Positions 25,378-38,707 of a DNA stretch of 64,000 nt are shown here, one piece after another. Each line of letters begins with the position of its first letter. Position 1 is the stretch's first letter. Below the pieces are notes generated by a model that saw nothing but the letters and a program-made list of their open reading frames with translations, had not been told where the DNA came from and made no database searches. Origin of the DNA: Aulostomus chinensis (Eukaryota > Chordata > Actinopteri > Syngnathiformes > Aulostomidae); NCBI GenBank assembly GCA_037954235.1, contig JBBMOA010000049.1, positions 1-64,000 on the forward strand, given 5' to 3'. Made by a program: the position numbers and the translations under genes.

Positions 25378-28300
25378 CTGTCGCTGAGAAAACACTATTT
25401 GTGACCTGTGATACAAAAATGCCATAACTTTTTTTCAAAGTGAGTTTTCAGTCAAGTTTCAACCTGAAAGCATAGAAAGATGCATAAACTTGAAGTTACA
25501 GCTTGATTTCAATGAGTTTTCATCAAAATACAGGAGTTCTGCATGAAGTGTTCATTTTGGCCTTCTCTCGCTGAGAAAATGCTATTTGTGACTTGCGACA
25601 CAGAACAGCCATAACTTTTGTTCAAAGTGAGTTTTCAGTCAAGTTTCAACCTGAAAGCATAGAAAGATGCATAAACTTGAAGTTACAGCTTGATTTCAGT
25701 GAGTTTTCATCAAAATACAGGAGTTCTGCATGAAGTGTTCATTTTGGCCTTCTCTCGCTGAGAAAACGCTATTTGTGACCTGCGACACAGAACAGCCATA
25801 ACTTTTGTTCAAAGTGAGTTTTCTGTCAAGTTTCAACCTGAAAGCATAGAAAGATGCATAAACTTGAAGTTACAGCTTGATTTCAGTGAGTTTTCATCAA
25901 AATACAGGAGTTCTGCATGAAGTGTTCATTTTGGCCGTCTCTCGCTGAGAAAACACTATTTGTGACCTGTGATACAAAAATGCCATAACTTTTGTTCAAA
26001 GTGAGTTTTCAGTCAAGTTTCAACCTGAAAGCATAGAAAGATGCATAAACTTGAAGTTACAGCTTGATTTCAGTGAGTTTTCATCAAAATACAGGAGTTC
26101 TGCATGAAGTGTTCATTTTGGCCTTCTCTCGCTGAGAAAACGCTATTTGTGACCTGCGACACAGAACAGCCATAACTTTTGTTCAAAGTGAGTTTTCTGT
26201 CAAGTTTCAACCTGAAAGCATAGAAAGATGCATAAACTTGAAGTTACAGCTTGATTTCAGTGAGTTTTCATCAAAATACAGGAGTTCTGCATGAAGTGTT
26301 CATTTTGGCCTTCTCTCGCTGAGAAAACACTATTTGTGACCTGTGATACAAAAATGCCATAACTTTTGTTCAAAGTGAGTTTTCAGTCAAGTTTCAACCT
26401 GAAAGCATAGAAAGATGCATAAACTTGAAGTTACAGCTTGATTTCAGTGAGTTTTCATCAAAATACAGGAGTTCTGCATGAAGTTTTCATTTTGGCCTTC
26501 TCTCGCTGAGAAAACACTATTTGTGACCTTTGATACAAAAATGCCATAACTTTTGTTCAAAGTGAGTTTTCAGTCAAGTTTCAACCTGAAAGCATAGAAA
26601 GATGCATAAACTTGAAGTTACAGCTTGATTTCAGTGAGTTTTCATCAAAATACAGGAGTTCTGCATGAAGTGTTCATTTTGGCCTTCTGTCGCTGAGAAA
26701 ACACTATTTGTGACCTGTGATACAAAAATGCCATAACTTTTTTTCAAAGTGAGTTTTCAGTCAAGTTTCAACCTGAAAGCATAGAAAGATGCATAAACTT
26801 GAAGTTACAGCTTGATTTCAGTGAGTTTTCATCAAAATACAGGAGTTCTGCATGAAGTGTTCATTTTGGCCTTCTCTCGCCGAGAAAATGCTATTTGTGA
26901 GTTGCGACACAGAACAGCCATAACTTTTGTTCAAAGTGAGTTTTCAGTCAAGTTTCAACCTGAAAGCATAGAAAGATGCATAAACTTGAAGTTACAGCTT
27001 GATTTCAGTGAGTTTTCATCAAAATACAGGAGTTCTGCATGAAGTTTTCATTTTGGCCTTCTCTCGCTGAGAAAACACTATTTGTGACCTGTGATACAAA
27101 AATGCCATAACTTTTGTTCAAAGTGAGTTTTCAGTCAAGTTTCAACCTGAAAGCATAGAAAGATGCATAAACTTGAAGTTACAGCTTGATTTCAGTGAGT
27201 TTTCATCAAAATACAGGAGTTCTGCATGAAGTGTTCATTTTGGCCTTCTGTCGCTGAGAAAACACTATTTGTGACCTGTGATACAAAAATGCCATAACTT
27301 TTTTTCAAAGTGAGTTTTCAGTCAAGTTTCAACCTGAAAGCATAGAAAGATGCATAAACTTGAAGTTACAGCTTGATTTCAATGAGTTTTCATCAAAATA
27401 CAGGAGTTCTGCATGAAGTGTTCATTTTGGCCTTCTCTCGCTGAGAAAACACTATTTGTGACCTGTGATACAAAAATGCCATAACTTTTGTTCAAAGTGA
27501 GTTTTCAGTCAAGTTTCAACCTGAAAGCATAGAAAGATGCATAAACTTGAAGTTACAGCTTGATTTCAGTGAGTTTTCATCAAAATACAGGAGTTCTGCA
27601 TGAAGTGTTCATTTTGGCCTTCTCTCGCTGAGAAAACGCTATTTGTGACCTGCGACACAGAACAGCCATAACTTTTGTTCAAAGTGAGTTTTCTGTCAAG
27701 TTTCAACCTGAAAGCATAGAAAGATGCATAAACTTGAAGTTACAGTTTGATTTCAGTGAGTTTTCATCAAAATATAGGAGTTCTGCATGAAGTGTTCATT
27801 TTGGCCTTCTCTCGCTGAGAAAACACTATTTGTGACCTGTGATAGAAAAATACCATAGCTTTTGTTCAAAGTGAGTTTTCAGTCAAGTTTCAACCTGAAA
27901 GCATAGAAAGATGCATAAACTTGAAGTTACAGCTTGATTTCAGTGAGTTTTCATCAAAATACAGGAGTTCTGCATGAAGTGTTCATTTTGGCCTTCTGTC
28001 GCTGAGAAAACACTATTTGTGACCTGTGATACAAAAATGCCATAACTTTTTTTCAAAGTGAGTTTTCAGTCAAGTTTCAACCTGAAAGCATAGAAAGATG
28101 CATAAACTTGAAGTTACAGCTTGATTTCAGTGAGTTTTCATCAAAATACAGGAGTTCTGCATGAAGTGTTCATTTTGGCCTTCTCTCGCAGAGAAAATGC
28201 TATTTGTGAGTTGCGACACAGAACAGCCATAACTTTTGTTCAAAGTGAGTTTTCAGTCAAGTTTCAACCTGAAAGCATAGAAAGATGCATAAACTTGAAG

Positions 28301-28400
28301 TTACAGCTTGATTTCAATGAGTTTTCATCAAAATACAGGAGTTCTGCATGAAGTGTTCATTTTGGCCTTCTCTCGCTGAGAAAATGCTATTTGTGACTTG
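25378..28400. repeat. Mosaic 7 (= 3 + 4) monomer block with the first C monomers
   Basis: The 'ctgtcgc' marker occurs at 25,378, 26,687, 27,248 and 27,996, spacings of 1,309, 561 and 748 bp. C monomers (position 151 at 25,581, 26,890 and 28,199) are also 1,309 bp apart, and the last two share a rare 'gagttgcg'. Monomers between them are shuffled: 'tcaatgag' sits in different partners at 25,510, 27,382 and 28,316. This is the left-most appearance of C and the start of the strongly structured half of the window. Confidence 0.8.
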
Positions 28401-29879
28401 CGACACAGAACAGCCATAACTTTTGTTCAAAGTGAGTTTTCAGTCAAGTTTCAACCTGAAAGCATAGAAAGATGCATAAACTTGAAGTTACAGCTTGATT
28501 TCAGTGAGTTTTCATCAAAATACAGGAGTTCTGCATGAAGTGTTCATTTTGGCCTTCTCTCGCTGAGAAAACGCTATTTGTGACCTGCGACACAGAACAG
28601 CCATAACTTTTGTTCAAAGTGAGTTTTCTGTCAAGTTTCAACCTGAAAGCATAGAAAGATGCATAAACTTGAAGTTACAGCTTGATTTCAGTGAGTTTTC
28701 ATCAAAATACAGGAGTTCTGCATGAAGTGTTCATTTTGGCCTTCTCTCGCTGAGAAAACACTATTTGTGACCTGTGATACAAAAATGCCATAACTTTTGT
28801 TCAAAGTGAGTTTTCAGTCAAGTTTCAACCTGAAAGCATAGAAAGATGCATAAACTTGAAGTTACAGCTTGATTTCAGTGAGTTTTCATCAAAATACAGG
28901 AGTTCTGCATGAAGTGTTCATTTTGGCCTTCTCTCGCTGAGAAAACGCTATTTGTGACCTGCGACACAGAACAGCCATAACTTTTGTTCAAAGTGAGTTT
29001 TCTGTCAAGTTTCAACCTGAAAGCATAGAAAGATGCATAAACTTGAAGTTACAGCTTGATTTCAGTGAGTTTTCATCAAAATACAGGAGTTCTGCATGAA
29101 GTGTTCATTTTGGCCTTCTCTCGCTGAGAAAACACTATTTGTGACCTGTGATACAAAAATGCCATAACTTTTGTTCAAAGTGAGTTTTCAGTCAAGTTTC
29201 AACCTGAAAGCATAGAAAGATGCACAAACTTGAAGTTACAGCTTGATTTCAGTGAGTTTTCATCAAAATACAGGAGTTCTGCATGAAGTGTTCATTTTGG
29301 CCTTCTCTCGCTGAGAAAACACTATTTGTGACCTGTGAAACAAAAATGCCATAACTTTTGTTCAAAGTGAGTTTTCAGTCAAGTTTCAACCTGAAAGCAT
29401 AGAAAGATGCATAAACTTGAAGTTACAGCTTGATTTCAGTGAGTTTTCATCAAAATACAGGAGTTCTGCATGAAGTGTTCATTTTGGCCTTCTCTCGCTG
29501 AGAAAACACTATTTGTGACCTGTGATACAAAAATGCCATAACTTTTGTTCAAAGTGAGTTTTCAGTCAAGTTTCAACCTGAAAGCATAGAAAGATGCATA
29601 AACTTGAAGTTACAGCTTGATTTCAGTGAGTTTTCATCAAAATACAGGAGTTCTGCATGAAGTGTTCATTTTGGCCTTCTCTCGCTGAGAAAACACTATT
29701 TGTGACCTGTGATACAAAAATGCCATAACTTTTGTTCAAAGTGAGTTTTCAGTCAAGTTTCAACCTGAAAGCGTAGAAAGATGCATAAACTTGAAGTTAC
29801 AGCTTGATTTCAGTGAGTTTTCATCAAAATACAGGAGTTCTGCATGAAGTGTTCATTTTGGCCTTCTCTCGCTGAGAAA

Positions 29880-31375
29880 ACGCTATTTGTGACCTGCGAC
29901 ACAGAACAGCCATAACTTTTGTTCAAAGTGAGTTTTCTGTCAAGTTTCAACCTGAAAGCATAGAAAGATGCATAAACTTGAAGTTACAGTTTGATTTCAG
30001 TGAGTTTTCATCAAAATATAGGAGTTCTGCATGAAGTGTTCATTTTGGCCTTCTCTCGCTGAGAAAACACTATTTGTGACCTGTGATAGAAAAATACCAT
30101 AGCTTTTGTTCAAAGTGAGTTTTCAGTCAAGTTTCAACCTGAAAGCATAGAAAGATGCATAAACTTGAAGTTACAGCTTGATTTCAGTGAGTTTTCATCA
30201 AAATACAGGAGTTCTGCATGAAGTGTTCATTTTGGCCTTCTCTCGCTGAGAAAACACTATTTGTGACCTGTGATACAAAAATGCCATCACTTTTGTTCAA
30301 AGTGAGTTTTCAGTCAAGTTTCAACCTGAAAACATAGAAAGATGCATAAACTTGAAGTTACAGCTTGATTTCAGTGAGTTTTCATCAAAATACAGGAGTT
30401 CTGCATGAAGTGTTCATTTTGGCCTTCTCTCGCTGAGAAAACACTATTTGTGACCTGTGATACAAAAATGCCATAACTTTTGTTCAAAGTGAGTTTTCAG
30501 TCAAGTTTCAACCTGAAAGCATAGAAAGATGCATAAACTTGAAGTTACAGCTTGATTTCAGTGAGTTTTCATCAAAATACAGGAGTTCTGCATGAAGTGT
30601 TCATTTTGGCCTTCTCTCGCTGAGAAAACACTATTTGTGACCTGCGACACAGAACAGCCATAACTTTTGTTCAAAGTGAGTTTTCTGTCAAGTTTCAACC
30701 TGAAAGCATAGAAAGATGCATAAACTTGAAGTTACAGTTTGATTTCAGTGAGTTTTCATCAAAATATAGGAGTTCTGCATGAAGTGTTCATTTTGGCCTT
30801 CTCTCGCTGAGAAAACACTATTTGTGACCTGTGATAGAAAAATACCATAGCTTTTGTTCAAAGTGAGTTTTCAGTCAAGTTTCAACCTGAAAGCATAGAA
30901 AGATGCATAAACTTGAAGTTACAGCTTGATTTCAGTGAGTTTTCATCAAAATACAGGAGTTCTGCATGAAGTGTTCATTTTGGCCTTCTCTCGCTGAGAA
31001 AACACTATTTGTGACCTGTGATACAAAAATGCCATCACTTTTGTTCAAAGTGAGTTTTCAGTCAAGTTTCAACCTGAAAACATAGAAAGATGCATAAACT
31101 TGAAGTTACAGCTTGATTTCAGTGAGTTTTCATCAAAATACAGGAGTTCTGCATGAAGTGTTCATTTTGGCCTTCTCTCGCTGAGAAAACACTATTTGTG
31201 ACCTGTGATACAAAAATGCCATAACTTTTGTTCAAAGTGAGTTTTCAGTCAAGTTTCAACCTGAAAGCATAGAAAGATGCATAAACTTGAAGTTACAGCT
31301 TGATTTCAGTGAGTTTTCATCAAAATACAGGAGTTCTGCATGAAGTGTTCATTTTGGCCTTCTCTCGCTGAGAAA
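29880..31375. repeat. 4-monomer (748 bp) D-module duplication, inside the 17-mer
   Basis: B or hybrid, D, 'gccatcact' and 'gaaaacatag' monomers form a module present twice, 748 bp apart ('gataga' at 30,085 and 30,833). The first copy starts from a true B, the second from an A/B hybrid with CA at 150-151 and the B block from 166. The same doubled module is carried in the second 17-mer copy at about 33,059-34,554, so the 748-bp duplication came before the 3,179-bp one. Confidence 0.88.
29919..30105. repeat. Representative type D monomer
   Basis: This monomer follows a B1 copy. It has T for C in 'gtttgattt' (near offset 73), 'aatatagg' in place of 'aatacagg' (near 98), G for C at 171 ('gataga'), A for G at 178 ('atacc'), and 'catagc' leading into the next monomer. 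The 'gataga' marker occurs at about 27,842, 30,085, 30,833, 33,264, 34,012, 36,630, 45,234 and 51,029. A diverged relative lacking the 3' changes sits at 188-374. Confidence 0.88.
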
Positions 31376-31601
31376 ACACTATTTGTGACCTGTGATACAA
31401 AAATGCCATAACTTTTGTTCAAAGTGAGTTTTCAGTCAAGTTTCAACCTGAAAACATAGAAAGATGCATAAACTTGAAGTTACAGCTTGATTTCAGTGAG
31501 TTTTCATCAAAATACAGGAGTTCTGCATGAAGTGTTCATTTTGGCCTTCTCTCGCTGAGAAAACACTATTTGTGACCTGTGATACAAAAATGCCATAACT
31601 T

Positions 31602-31788
31602 TTTTTCAAAGTGAGTTTTCAGTCAAGTTTCAACCTGAAAGCATAGAAAGATGCATAAACTTGAAGTTACAGCTTGATTTCAGTGAGTTTTCATCAAAAT
31701 ACAGGAGTTCTGCATGAAGTGTTCATTTTGGCCTTCTCTCGCTGAGAAAATGCTATTTGTGACTTGCGACACAGAACAGCCATAACTT
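31602..31788. repeat. Representative type C monomer
   Basis: C starts with T instead of G at offset 3, giving a run of T. It has TG at 150-151 where A has CA and B has CG, T at 163 ('acttgcgac'), and the B-like block from 166 to 177. I count 26 copies, the first with position 151 at 25,581 and the last at 62,607. None occurs before 25.4 kb. C is commonly preceded by a monomer with 'ctgtcgc' instead of 'ctctcgc'. Confidence 0.9.
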
Positions 31789-34780
31789 TTGTTCAAAGTG
31801 AGTTTTCTGTCAAGTTTCAACCTGAAAGCATAGAAAGATGCATAAACTTGAAGTTACAGCTTGATTTCAGTGAGTTTTCATCAAAATACAGGAGTTCTGC
31901 ATGAAGTGTTCATTTTGGCCTTCTCTCGCTGAGAAAACACTATTTGTGACCTGTGATACAAAAATGCCATAACTTTTGTTCAAAGTGAGTTTTCAGTCAA
32001 GTTTCAACCTGAAAGCATAGAAAGATGCATAAACTTGAAGTTACAGCTTGATTTCAGTGAGTTTTCATCAAAATACAGGAGTTCTGCATGAAGTGTTCAT
32101 TTTGGCCTTCTCTCGCTGAGAAAACGCTATTTGTGACCTGCGACACAGAACAGCCATAACTTTTGTTCAAAGTGAGTTTTCTGTCAAGTTTCAACCTGAA
32201 AGCATAGAAAGATGCATAAACTTGAAGTTACAGCTTGATTTCAGTGAGTTTTCATCAAAATACAGGAGTTCTGCATGAAGTGTTCATTTTGGCCTTCTCT
32301 CGCTGAGAAAACACTATTTGTGACCTGTGATACAAAAATGCCATAACTTTTGTTCAAAGTGAGTTTTCAGTCAAGTTTCAACCTGAAAGCATAGAAAGAT
32401 GCACAAACTTGAAGTTACAGCTTGATTTCAGTGAGTTTTCATCAAAATACAGGAGTTCTGCATGAAGTGTTCATTTTGGCCTTCTCTCGCTGAGAAAACA
32501 CTATTTGTGACCTGTGAAACAAAAATGCCATAACTTTTGTTCAAAGTGAGTTTTCAGTCAAGTTTCAACCTGAAAGCATAGAAAGATGCATAAACTTGAA
32601 GTTACAGCTTGATTTCAGTGAGTTTTCATCAAAATACAGGAGTTCTGCATGAAGTGTTCATTTTGGCCTTCTCTCGCTGAGAAAACACTATTTGTGACCT
32701 GTGATACAAAAATGCCATAACTTTTGTTCAAAGTGAGTTTTCAGTCAAGTTTCAACCTGAAAGCATAGAAAGATGCATAAACTTGAAGTTACAGCTTGAT
32801 TTCAGTGAGTTTTCATCAAAATACAGGAGTTCTGCATGAAGTGTTCATTTTGGCCTTCTCTCGCTGAGAAAACACTATTTGTGACCTGTGATACAAAAAT
32901 GCCATAAGTTTTGTTCAAAGTGAGTTTTCAGTCAAGTTTCAACCAGAAAGCATAGAAAGATGCATAAACTTGAAGTTACAGCTTGATTTCAGTGAGTTTT
33001 CATCAAAATACAGGAGTTCTGCATGAAGTGTTCATTTTGGCCTTCTCTCGCTGAGAAAACGCTATTTGTGACCTGCGACACAGAACAGCCATAACTTTTG
33101 TTCAAAGTGAGTTTTCTGTCAAGTTTCAACCTGAAAGCATAGAAAGATGCATAAACTTGAAGTTACAGTTTGATTTCAGTGAGTTTTCATCAAAATATAG
33201 GAGTTCTGCATGAAGTGTTCATTTTGGCCTTCTCTCGCTGAGAAAACACTATTTGTGACCTGTGATAGAAAAATACCATAGCTTTTGTTCAAAGTGAGTT
33301 TTCAGTCAAGTTTCAACCTGAAAGCATAGAAAGATGCATAAACTTGAAGTTACAGCTTGATTTCAGTGAGTTTTCATCAAAATACAGGAGTTCTGCATGA
33401 AGTGTTCATTTTGGCCTTCTCTCGCTGAGAAAACACTATTTGTGACCTGTGATACAAAAATGCCATCACTTTTGTTCAAAGTGAGTTTTCAGTCAAGTTT
33501 CAACCTGAAAACATAGAAAGATGCATAAACTTGAAGTTACAGCTTGATTTCAGTGAGTTTTCATCAAAATACAGGAGTTCTGCATGAAGTGTTCATTTTG
33601 GCCTTCTCTCGCTGAGAAAACACTATTTGTGACCTGTGATACAAAAATGCCATAACTTTTGTTCAAAGTGAGTTTTCAGTCAAGTTTCAACCTGAAAGCA
33701 TAGAAAGATGCATAAACTTGAAGTTACAGCTTGATTTCAGTGAGTTTTCATCAAAATACAGGAGTTCTGCATGAAGTGTTCATTTTGGCCTTCTCTCGCT
33801 GAGAAAACACTATTTGTGACCTGCGACACAGAACAGCCATAACTTTTGTTCAAAGTGAGTTTTCTGTCAAGTTTCAACCTGAAAGCATAGAAAGATGCAT
33901 AAACTTGAAGTTACAGTTTGATTTCAGTGAGTTTTCATCAAAATATAGGAGTTCTGCATGAAGTGTTCATTTTGGCCTTCTCTCGCTGAGAAAACACTAT
34001 TTGTGACCTGTGATAGAAAAATACCATAGCTTTTGTTCAAAGTGAGTTTTCAGTCAAGTTTCAACCTGAAAGCATAGAAAGATGCATAAACTTGAAGTTA
34101 CAGCTTGATTTCAGTGAGTTTTCATCAAAATACAGGAGTTCTGCATGAAGTGTTCATTTTGGCCTTCTCTCGCTGAGAAAACACTATTTGTGACCTGTGA
34201 TACAAAAATGCCATCACTTTTGTTCAAAGTGAGTTTTCAGTCAAGTTTCAACCTGAAAACATAGAAAGATGCATAAACTTGAAGTTACAGCTTGATTTCA
34301 GTGAGTTTTCATCAAAATACAGGAGTTCTGCATGAAGTGTTCATTTTGGCCTTCTCTCGCTGAGAAAACACTATTTGTGACCTGTGATACAAAAATGCCA
34401 TAACTTTTGTTCAAAGTGAGTTTTCAGTCAAGTTTCAACCTGAAAGCATAGAAAGATGCATAAACTTGAAGTTACAGCTTGATTTCAGTGAGTTTTCATC
34501 AAAATACAGGAGTTCTGCATGAAGTGTTCATTTTGGCCTTCTCTCGCTGAGAAAACACTATTTGTGACCTGTGATACAAAAATGCCATAACTTTTGTTCA
34601 AAGTGAGTTTTCAGTCAAGTTTCAACCTGAAAACATAGAAAGATGCATAAACTTGAAGTTACAGCTTGATTTCAGTGAGTTTTCATCAAAATACAGGAGT
34701 TCTGCATGAAGTGTTCATTTTGGCCTTCTCTCGCTGAGAAAACACTATTTGTGACCTGTGATACAAAAATGCCATAACTT

Positions 34781-36463
34781 TTTTTCAAAGTGAGTTTTCA
34801 GTCAAGTTTCAACCTGAAAGCATAGAAAGATGCATAAACTTGAAGTTACAGCTTGATTTCAGTGAGTTTTCATCAAAATACAGGAGTTCTGCATGAAGTG
34901 TTCATTTTGGCCTTCTCTCGCTGAGAAAATGCTATTTGTGACTTGCGACACAGAACAGCCATAACTTTTGTTCAAAGTGAGTTTTCTGTCAAGTTTCAAC
35001 CTGAAAGCATAGAAAGATGCATAAACTTGAAGTTACAGCTTGATTTCAGTGAGTTTTCATCAAAATACAGGAGTTCTGCATGAAGTTTTCATTTTGGCCT
35101 TCTCTCGCTGAGAAAACACTATTTGTGACCTGTGATACAAAAATGCCATAACTTTTGTTCAAAGTGAGTTTTCAGTCAAGTTTCAACCTGAAAGCATAGA
35201 AAGATGCATAAACTTGAAGTTACAGCTTGATTTCAGTGAGTTTTCATCAAAATACAGGAGTTCTGCATGAAGTGTTCATTTTGGCCTTCTCTCGCTGAGA
35301 AAACACTATTTGTGACCTGTGATACAAAAATGCCATAACTTTTTTTCAAAGTGAGTTTTCAGTCAAGTTTCAACCTGAAAGCATAGAAAGATGCATAAAC
35401 TTGAAGTTACAGCTTGATTTCAGTGAGTTTTCATCAAAATACAGGAGTTCTGCATGAAGTGTTCATTTTGGCCTTCTCTCGCTGAGAAAATGCTATTTGT
35501 GACTTGCGACACAGAACAGCCATAACTTTTGTTCAAAGTGAGTTTTCTGTCAAGTTTCAACCTGAAAGCATAGAAAGATGCATAAACTTGAAGTTACAGC
35601 TTGATTTCAGTGAGTTTTCATCAAAATACAGGAGTTCTGCATGAAGTTTTCATTTTGGCCTTCTCTCGCTGAGAAAACACTATTTGTGACCTGTGATACA
35701 AAAATGCCATAACTTTTGTTCAAAGTGAGTTTTCAGTCAAGTTTCAACCTGAAAGCATAGAAAGATGCATAAACTTGAAGTTACAGCTTGATTTCAGTGA
35801 GTTTTCATCAAAATACAGGAGTTCTGCATGAAGTGTTCATTTTGGCCTTCTGTCGCTGAGAAAACACTATTTGTGACCTGTGATACAAAAATGCCATAAC
35901 TTTTTTTCAAAGTGAGTTTTCAGTCAAGTTTCAACCTGAAAGCATAGAAAGATGCATAAACTTGAAGTTACAGCTTGATTTCAGTGAGTTTTCATCAAAA
36001 TACAGGAGTTCTGCATGAAGTGTTCATTTTGGCCTTCTCTCGCTGAGAAAATGCTATTTGTGACTTGCGACACAGAACAGCCATAACTTTTGTTCAAAGT
36101 GAGTTTTCAGTCAAGTTTCAACCTGAAAGCATAGAAAGATGCATAAACTTGAAGTTACAGCTTGATTTCAGTGAGTTTTCATCAAAATACAGGAGTTCTG
36201 CATGAAGTGTTCATTTTGGCCTTCTCTCGCTGAGAAAACACTATTTGTGACCTGTGATACAAAAATGCCATAACTTTTGTTCAAAGTGAGTTTTCAGTCA
36301 AGTTTCAACCTGAAAGCATAGAAAGATGCATAAACTTGAAGTTACAGCTTGATTTCAGTGAGTTTTCATCAAAATACAGGAGTTCTGCATGAAGTGTTCA
36401 TTTTGGCCTTCTCTCGCTGAGAAAACGCTATTTGTGACCTGCGACACAGAACAGCCATAACTT
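34781..36463. repeat. 3-monomer (561 bp) C-led tandem repeat
   Basis: C monomers with position 151 at 34,931, 35,492 and 36,053 are exactly 561 bp apart, and each starts with the T-run at offset 3. The first two copies share T at offset 20 in the following monomer and a 'gaagttttc' variant (near 35,085 and 35,646). The third copy is only partly similar. Confidence 0.85.
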
Positions 36464-38707
36464 TTGTTCAAAGTGAGTTTTCTGTCAAGTTTCAACCTGA
36501 AAGCATAGAAAGATGCATAAACTTGAAGTTACAGTTTGATTTCAGTGAGTTTTCATCAAAATACAGCAGTTCTGCATGAAGTGTTCATTTTGGCCTTCTC
36601 TCGCTGAGAAAACACTATTTGTGACCTGTGATAGAAAAATACCATAACTTTTGTTCAAAGTGAGTTTTCAGTCAAGTTTCAACCTGAAAGCATAGAAAGA
36701 TGCATAAACTTGAAGTTACAGCTTGATTTCAGTGAGTTTTCATCAAAATACAGGAGTTCTGCATGAAGTGTTCATTTTGGCCTTCTCTCGCTGAGAAAAC
36801 ACTATTTGTGACCTGTGATACAAAAATGCCATCACTTTTGTTCAAAGTGAGTTTTCAGTCAAGTTTCAACCTGAAAACATAGAAAGATGCATAAACTTGA
36901 AGTTACAGCTTGATTTCAGTGAGTTTTCATCAAAATACAGGAGTTCTGCATGAAGTGTTCATTTTGGCCTTCTCTCGCTGAGAAAACACTATTTGTGACC
37001 TGTGATACAAAAATGCCATAACTTTTGTTCAAAGTGAGTTTTCAGTCAAGTTTCAACCTGAAAGCATAGAAAGATGCATAAACTTGAAGTTACAGCTTGA
37101 TTTCAGTGAGTTTTCATCAAAATACAGGAGTTCTGCATGAAGTGTTCATTTTGGCCTTCTCTCGCTGAGAAAACACTATTTGTGACCTGTGATAAAAAAA
37201 TGCCATAACTTTTGTTCAAAGTGAGTTTTCAGTCAAGTTTCAACCTGAAAACATAGAAAGATGCATAAACTTGAAGTTACAGCTTGATTTCAGTGAGTTT
37301 TCATCAAAATACAGGAGTTCTGCATGAAGTGTTCATTTTGGCCTTCTCTCGCTGAGAAAACACTATTTGTGACCTGTGATACAAAAATACCATAACTTTT
37401 TTTCAAAGTGAGTTTTCAGTCAAGTTTCAACCTGAAAGCATAGAAAGATGCATAAACTTGAAGTTACAGCTTGATTTCAGTGAGTTTTCATCAAAATACA
37501 GGAGTTCTGCATGAAGTGTTCATTTTGGCCTTCTCTCGCTGAGAAAATGCTATTTGTGACTTGCGACACAGAACAGCCATAACTTTTGTTCAAAGTGAGT
37601 TTTCAGTCAAGTTTCAACCTGAAAGCATAGAAAGATGCATAAACTTGAAGTTACAGCTTGATTTCAGTGAGTTTTCATCAAAATACAGGAGTTCTGCATG
37701 AAGTGTTCATTTTGGCCTTCTCTCGCTGAGAAAACACTATTTGTGACCTGTGATACAAAAATGCCATAACTTTTGTTCAAAGTGAGTTTTCAGTCAAGTT
37801 TCAACCTGAAAGCATAGAAAGATGCATAAACTTGAAGTTACAGCTTGATTTCAGTGAGTTTTCATCAAAATACAGGAGTTCTGCATGAAGTGTTCATTTT
37901 GGCCTTCTGTCGCTGAGAAAACACTATTTGTGACCTGTGATACAAAAATGCCATAACTTTTTTTCAAAGTGAGTTTTCAGTCAAGTTTCAACCTGAAAGC
38001 ATAGAAAGATGCATAAACTTGAAGTTACAGCTTGATTTCAGTGAGTTTTCATCAAAATACAGGAGTTCTGCATGAAGTGTTCATTTTGGCCTTCTCTCGC
38101 TGAGAAAATGCTATTTGTGACTTGCGACACAGAACAGCCATAACTTTTGTTCAAAGTGAGTTTTCAGTCAAGTTTCAACCTGAAAGCATAGAAAGATGCA
38201 TAAACTTGAAGTTACAGCTTGATTTCAGTGAGTTTTCATCAAAATACAGGAGTTCTGCATGAAGTGTTCATTTTGGCCTTCTCTCGCTGAGAAAACGCTA
38301 TTTGTGACCTGCGACACAGAACAGCCATAACTTTTGTTCAAAGTGAGTTTTCTGTCAAGTTTCAACCTGAAAGCATAGAAAGATGCATAAACTTGAAGTT
38401 ACAGTTTGATTTCAGTGAGTTTTCATCAAAATACAGGAGTTCTGCATGAAGTTTTCATTTTGGCCTTCTCTCGCTGAGAAAACACTATTTGTGACCTGTG
38501 ATACAAAAATGCCATAACTTTTGTTCAAAGTGAGTTTTCAGTCAAGTTTCAACCTGAAAGCATAGAAAGATGCATAAACTTGAAGTTACAGCTTGATTTC
38601 AGTGAGTTTTCATCAAAATACAGGAGTTCTGCATGAAGTGTTCATTTTGGCCTTCTGTCGCTGAGAAAACACTATTTGTGACCTGTGATACAAAAATGCC
38701 ATAACTT

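Larger units (their letters stand above)
28580..34937. repeat. 17-monomer (3,179 bp) tandem duplication
   Basis: Copy 1 (about 28,580-31,758) and copy 2 (about 31,759-34,937) agree marker for marker at an offset of exactly 3,179 bp. Shared markers are B (28,945 and 32,124), 'gcacaaac' (near 29,222 and 32,401), 'gaaacaaaa' (near 29,337 and 32,516), 'gataga' (30,085 and 33,264; 30,833 and 34,012), 'gccatcact' (two each), the A/B hybrid (near 30,640 and 33,819) and C followed by T at offset 20 (31,752 and 34,931). Few differences are visible, such as 'gcgtag' at 29,771 against 'aaccagaaag' at 32,941. The high identity suggests a recent duplication. Confidence 0.92.

Noticed and set aside
26812..27042. 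76-codon open reading frame
   Set aside because: Same satellite frame as at 6,053, opened by TGA to CGA. It is a repeat by-product.
28121..28351. 76-codon open reading frame
   Set aside because: Same satellite frame, 1,309 bp from the previous one, opened by TGA to AGA. The near-identical translation reflects block duplication, not selection.
28580..34937. Assembly artefact as the cause of the 3,179-bp duplication
   Set aside because: It cannot be excluded without reads, but the two copies carry private differences (29,771 and 32,941; B against C at the left join), which argues against a simple duplicated contig segment.
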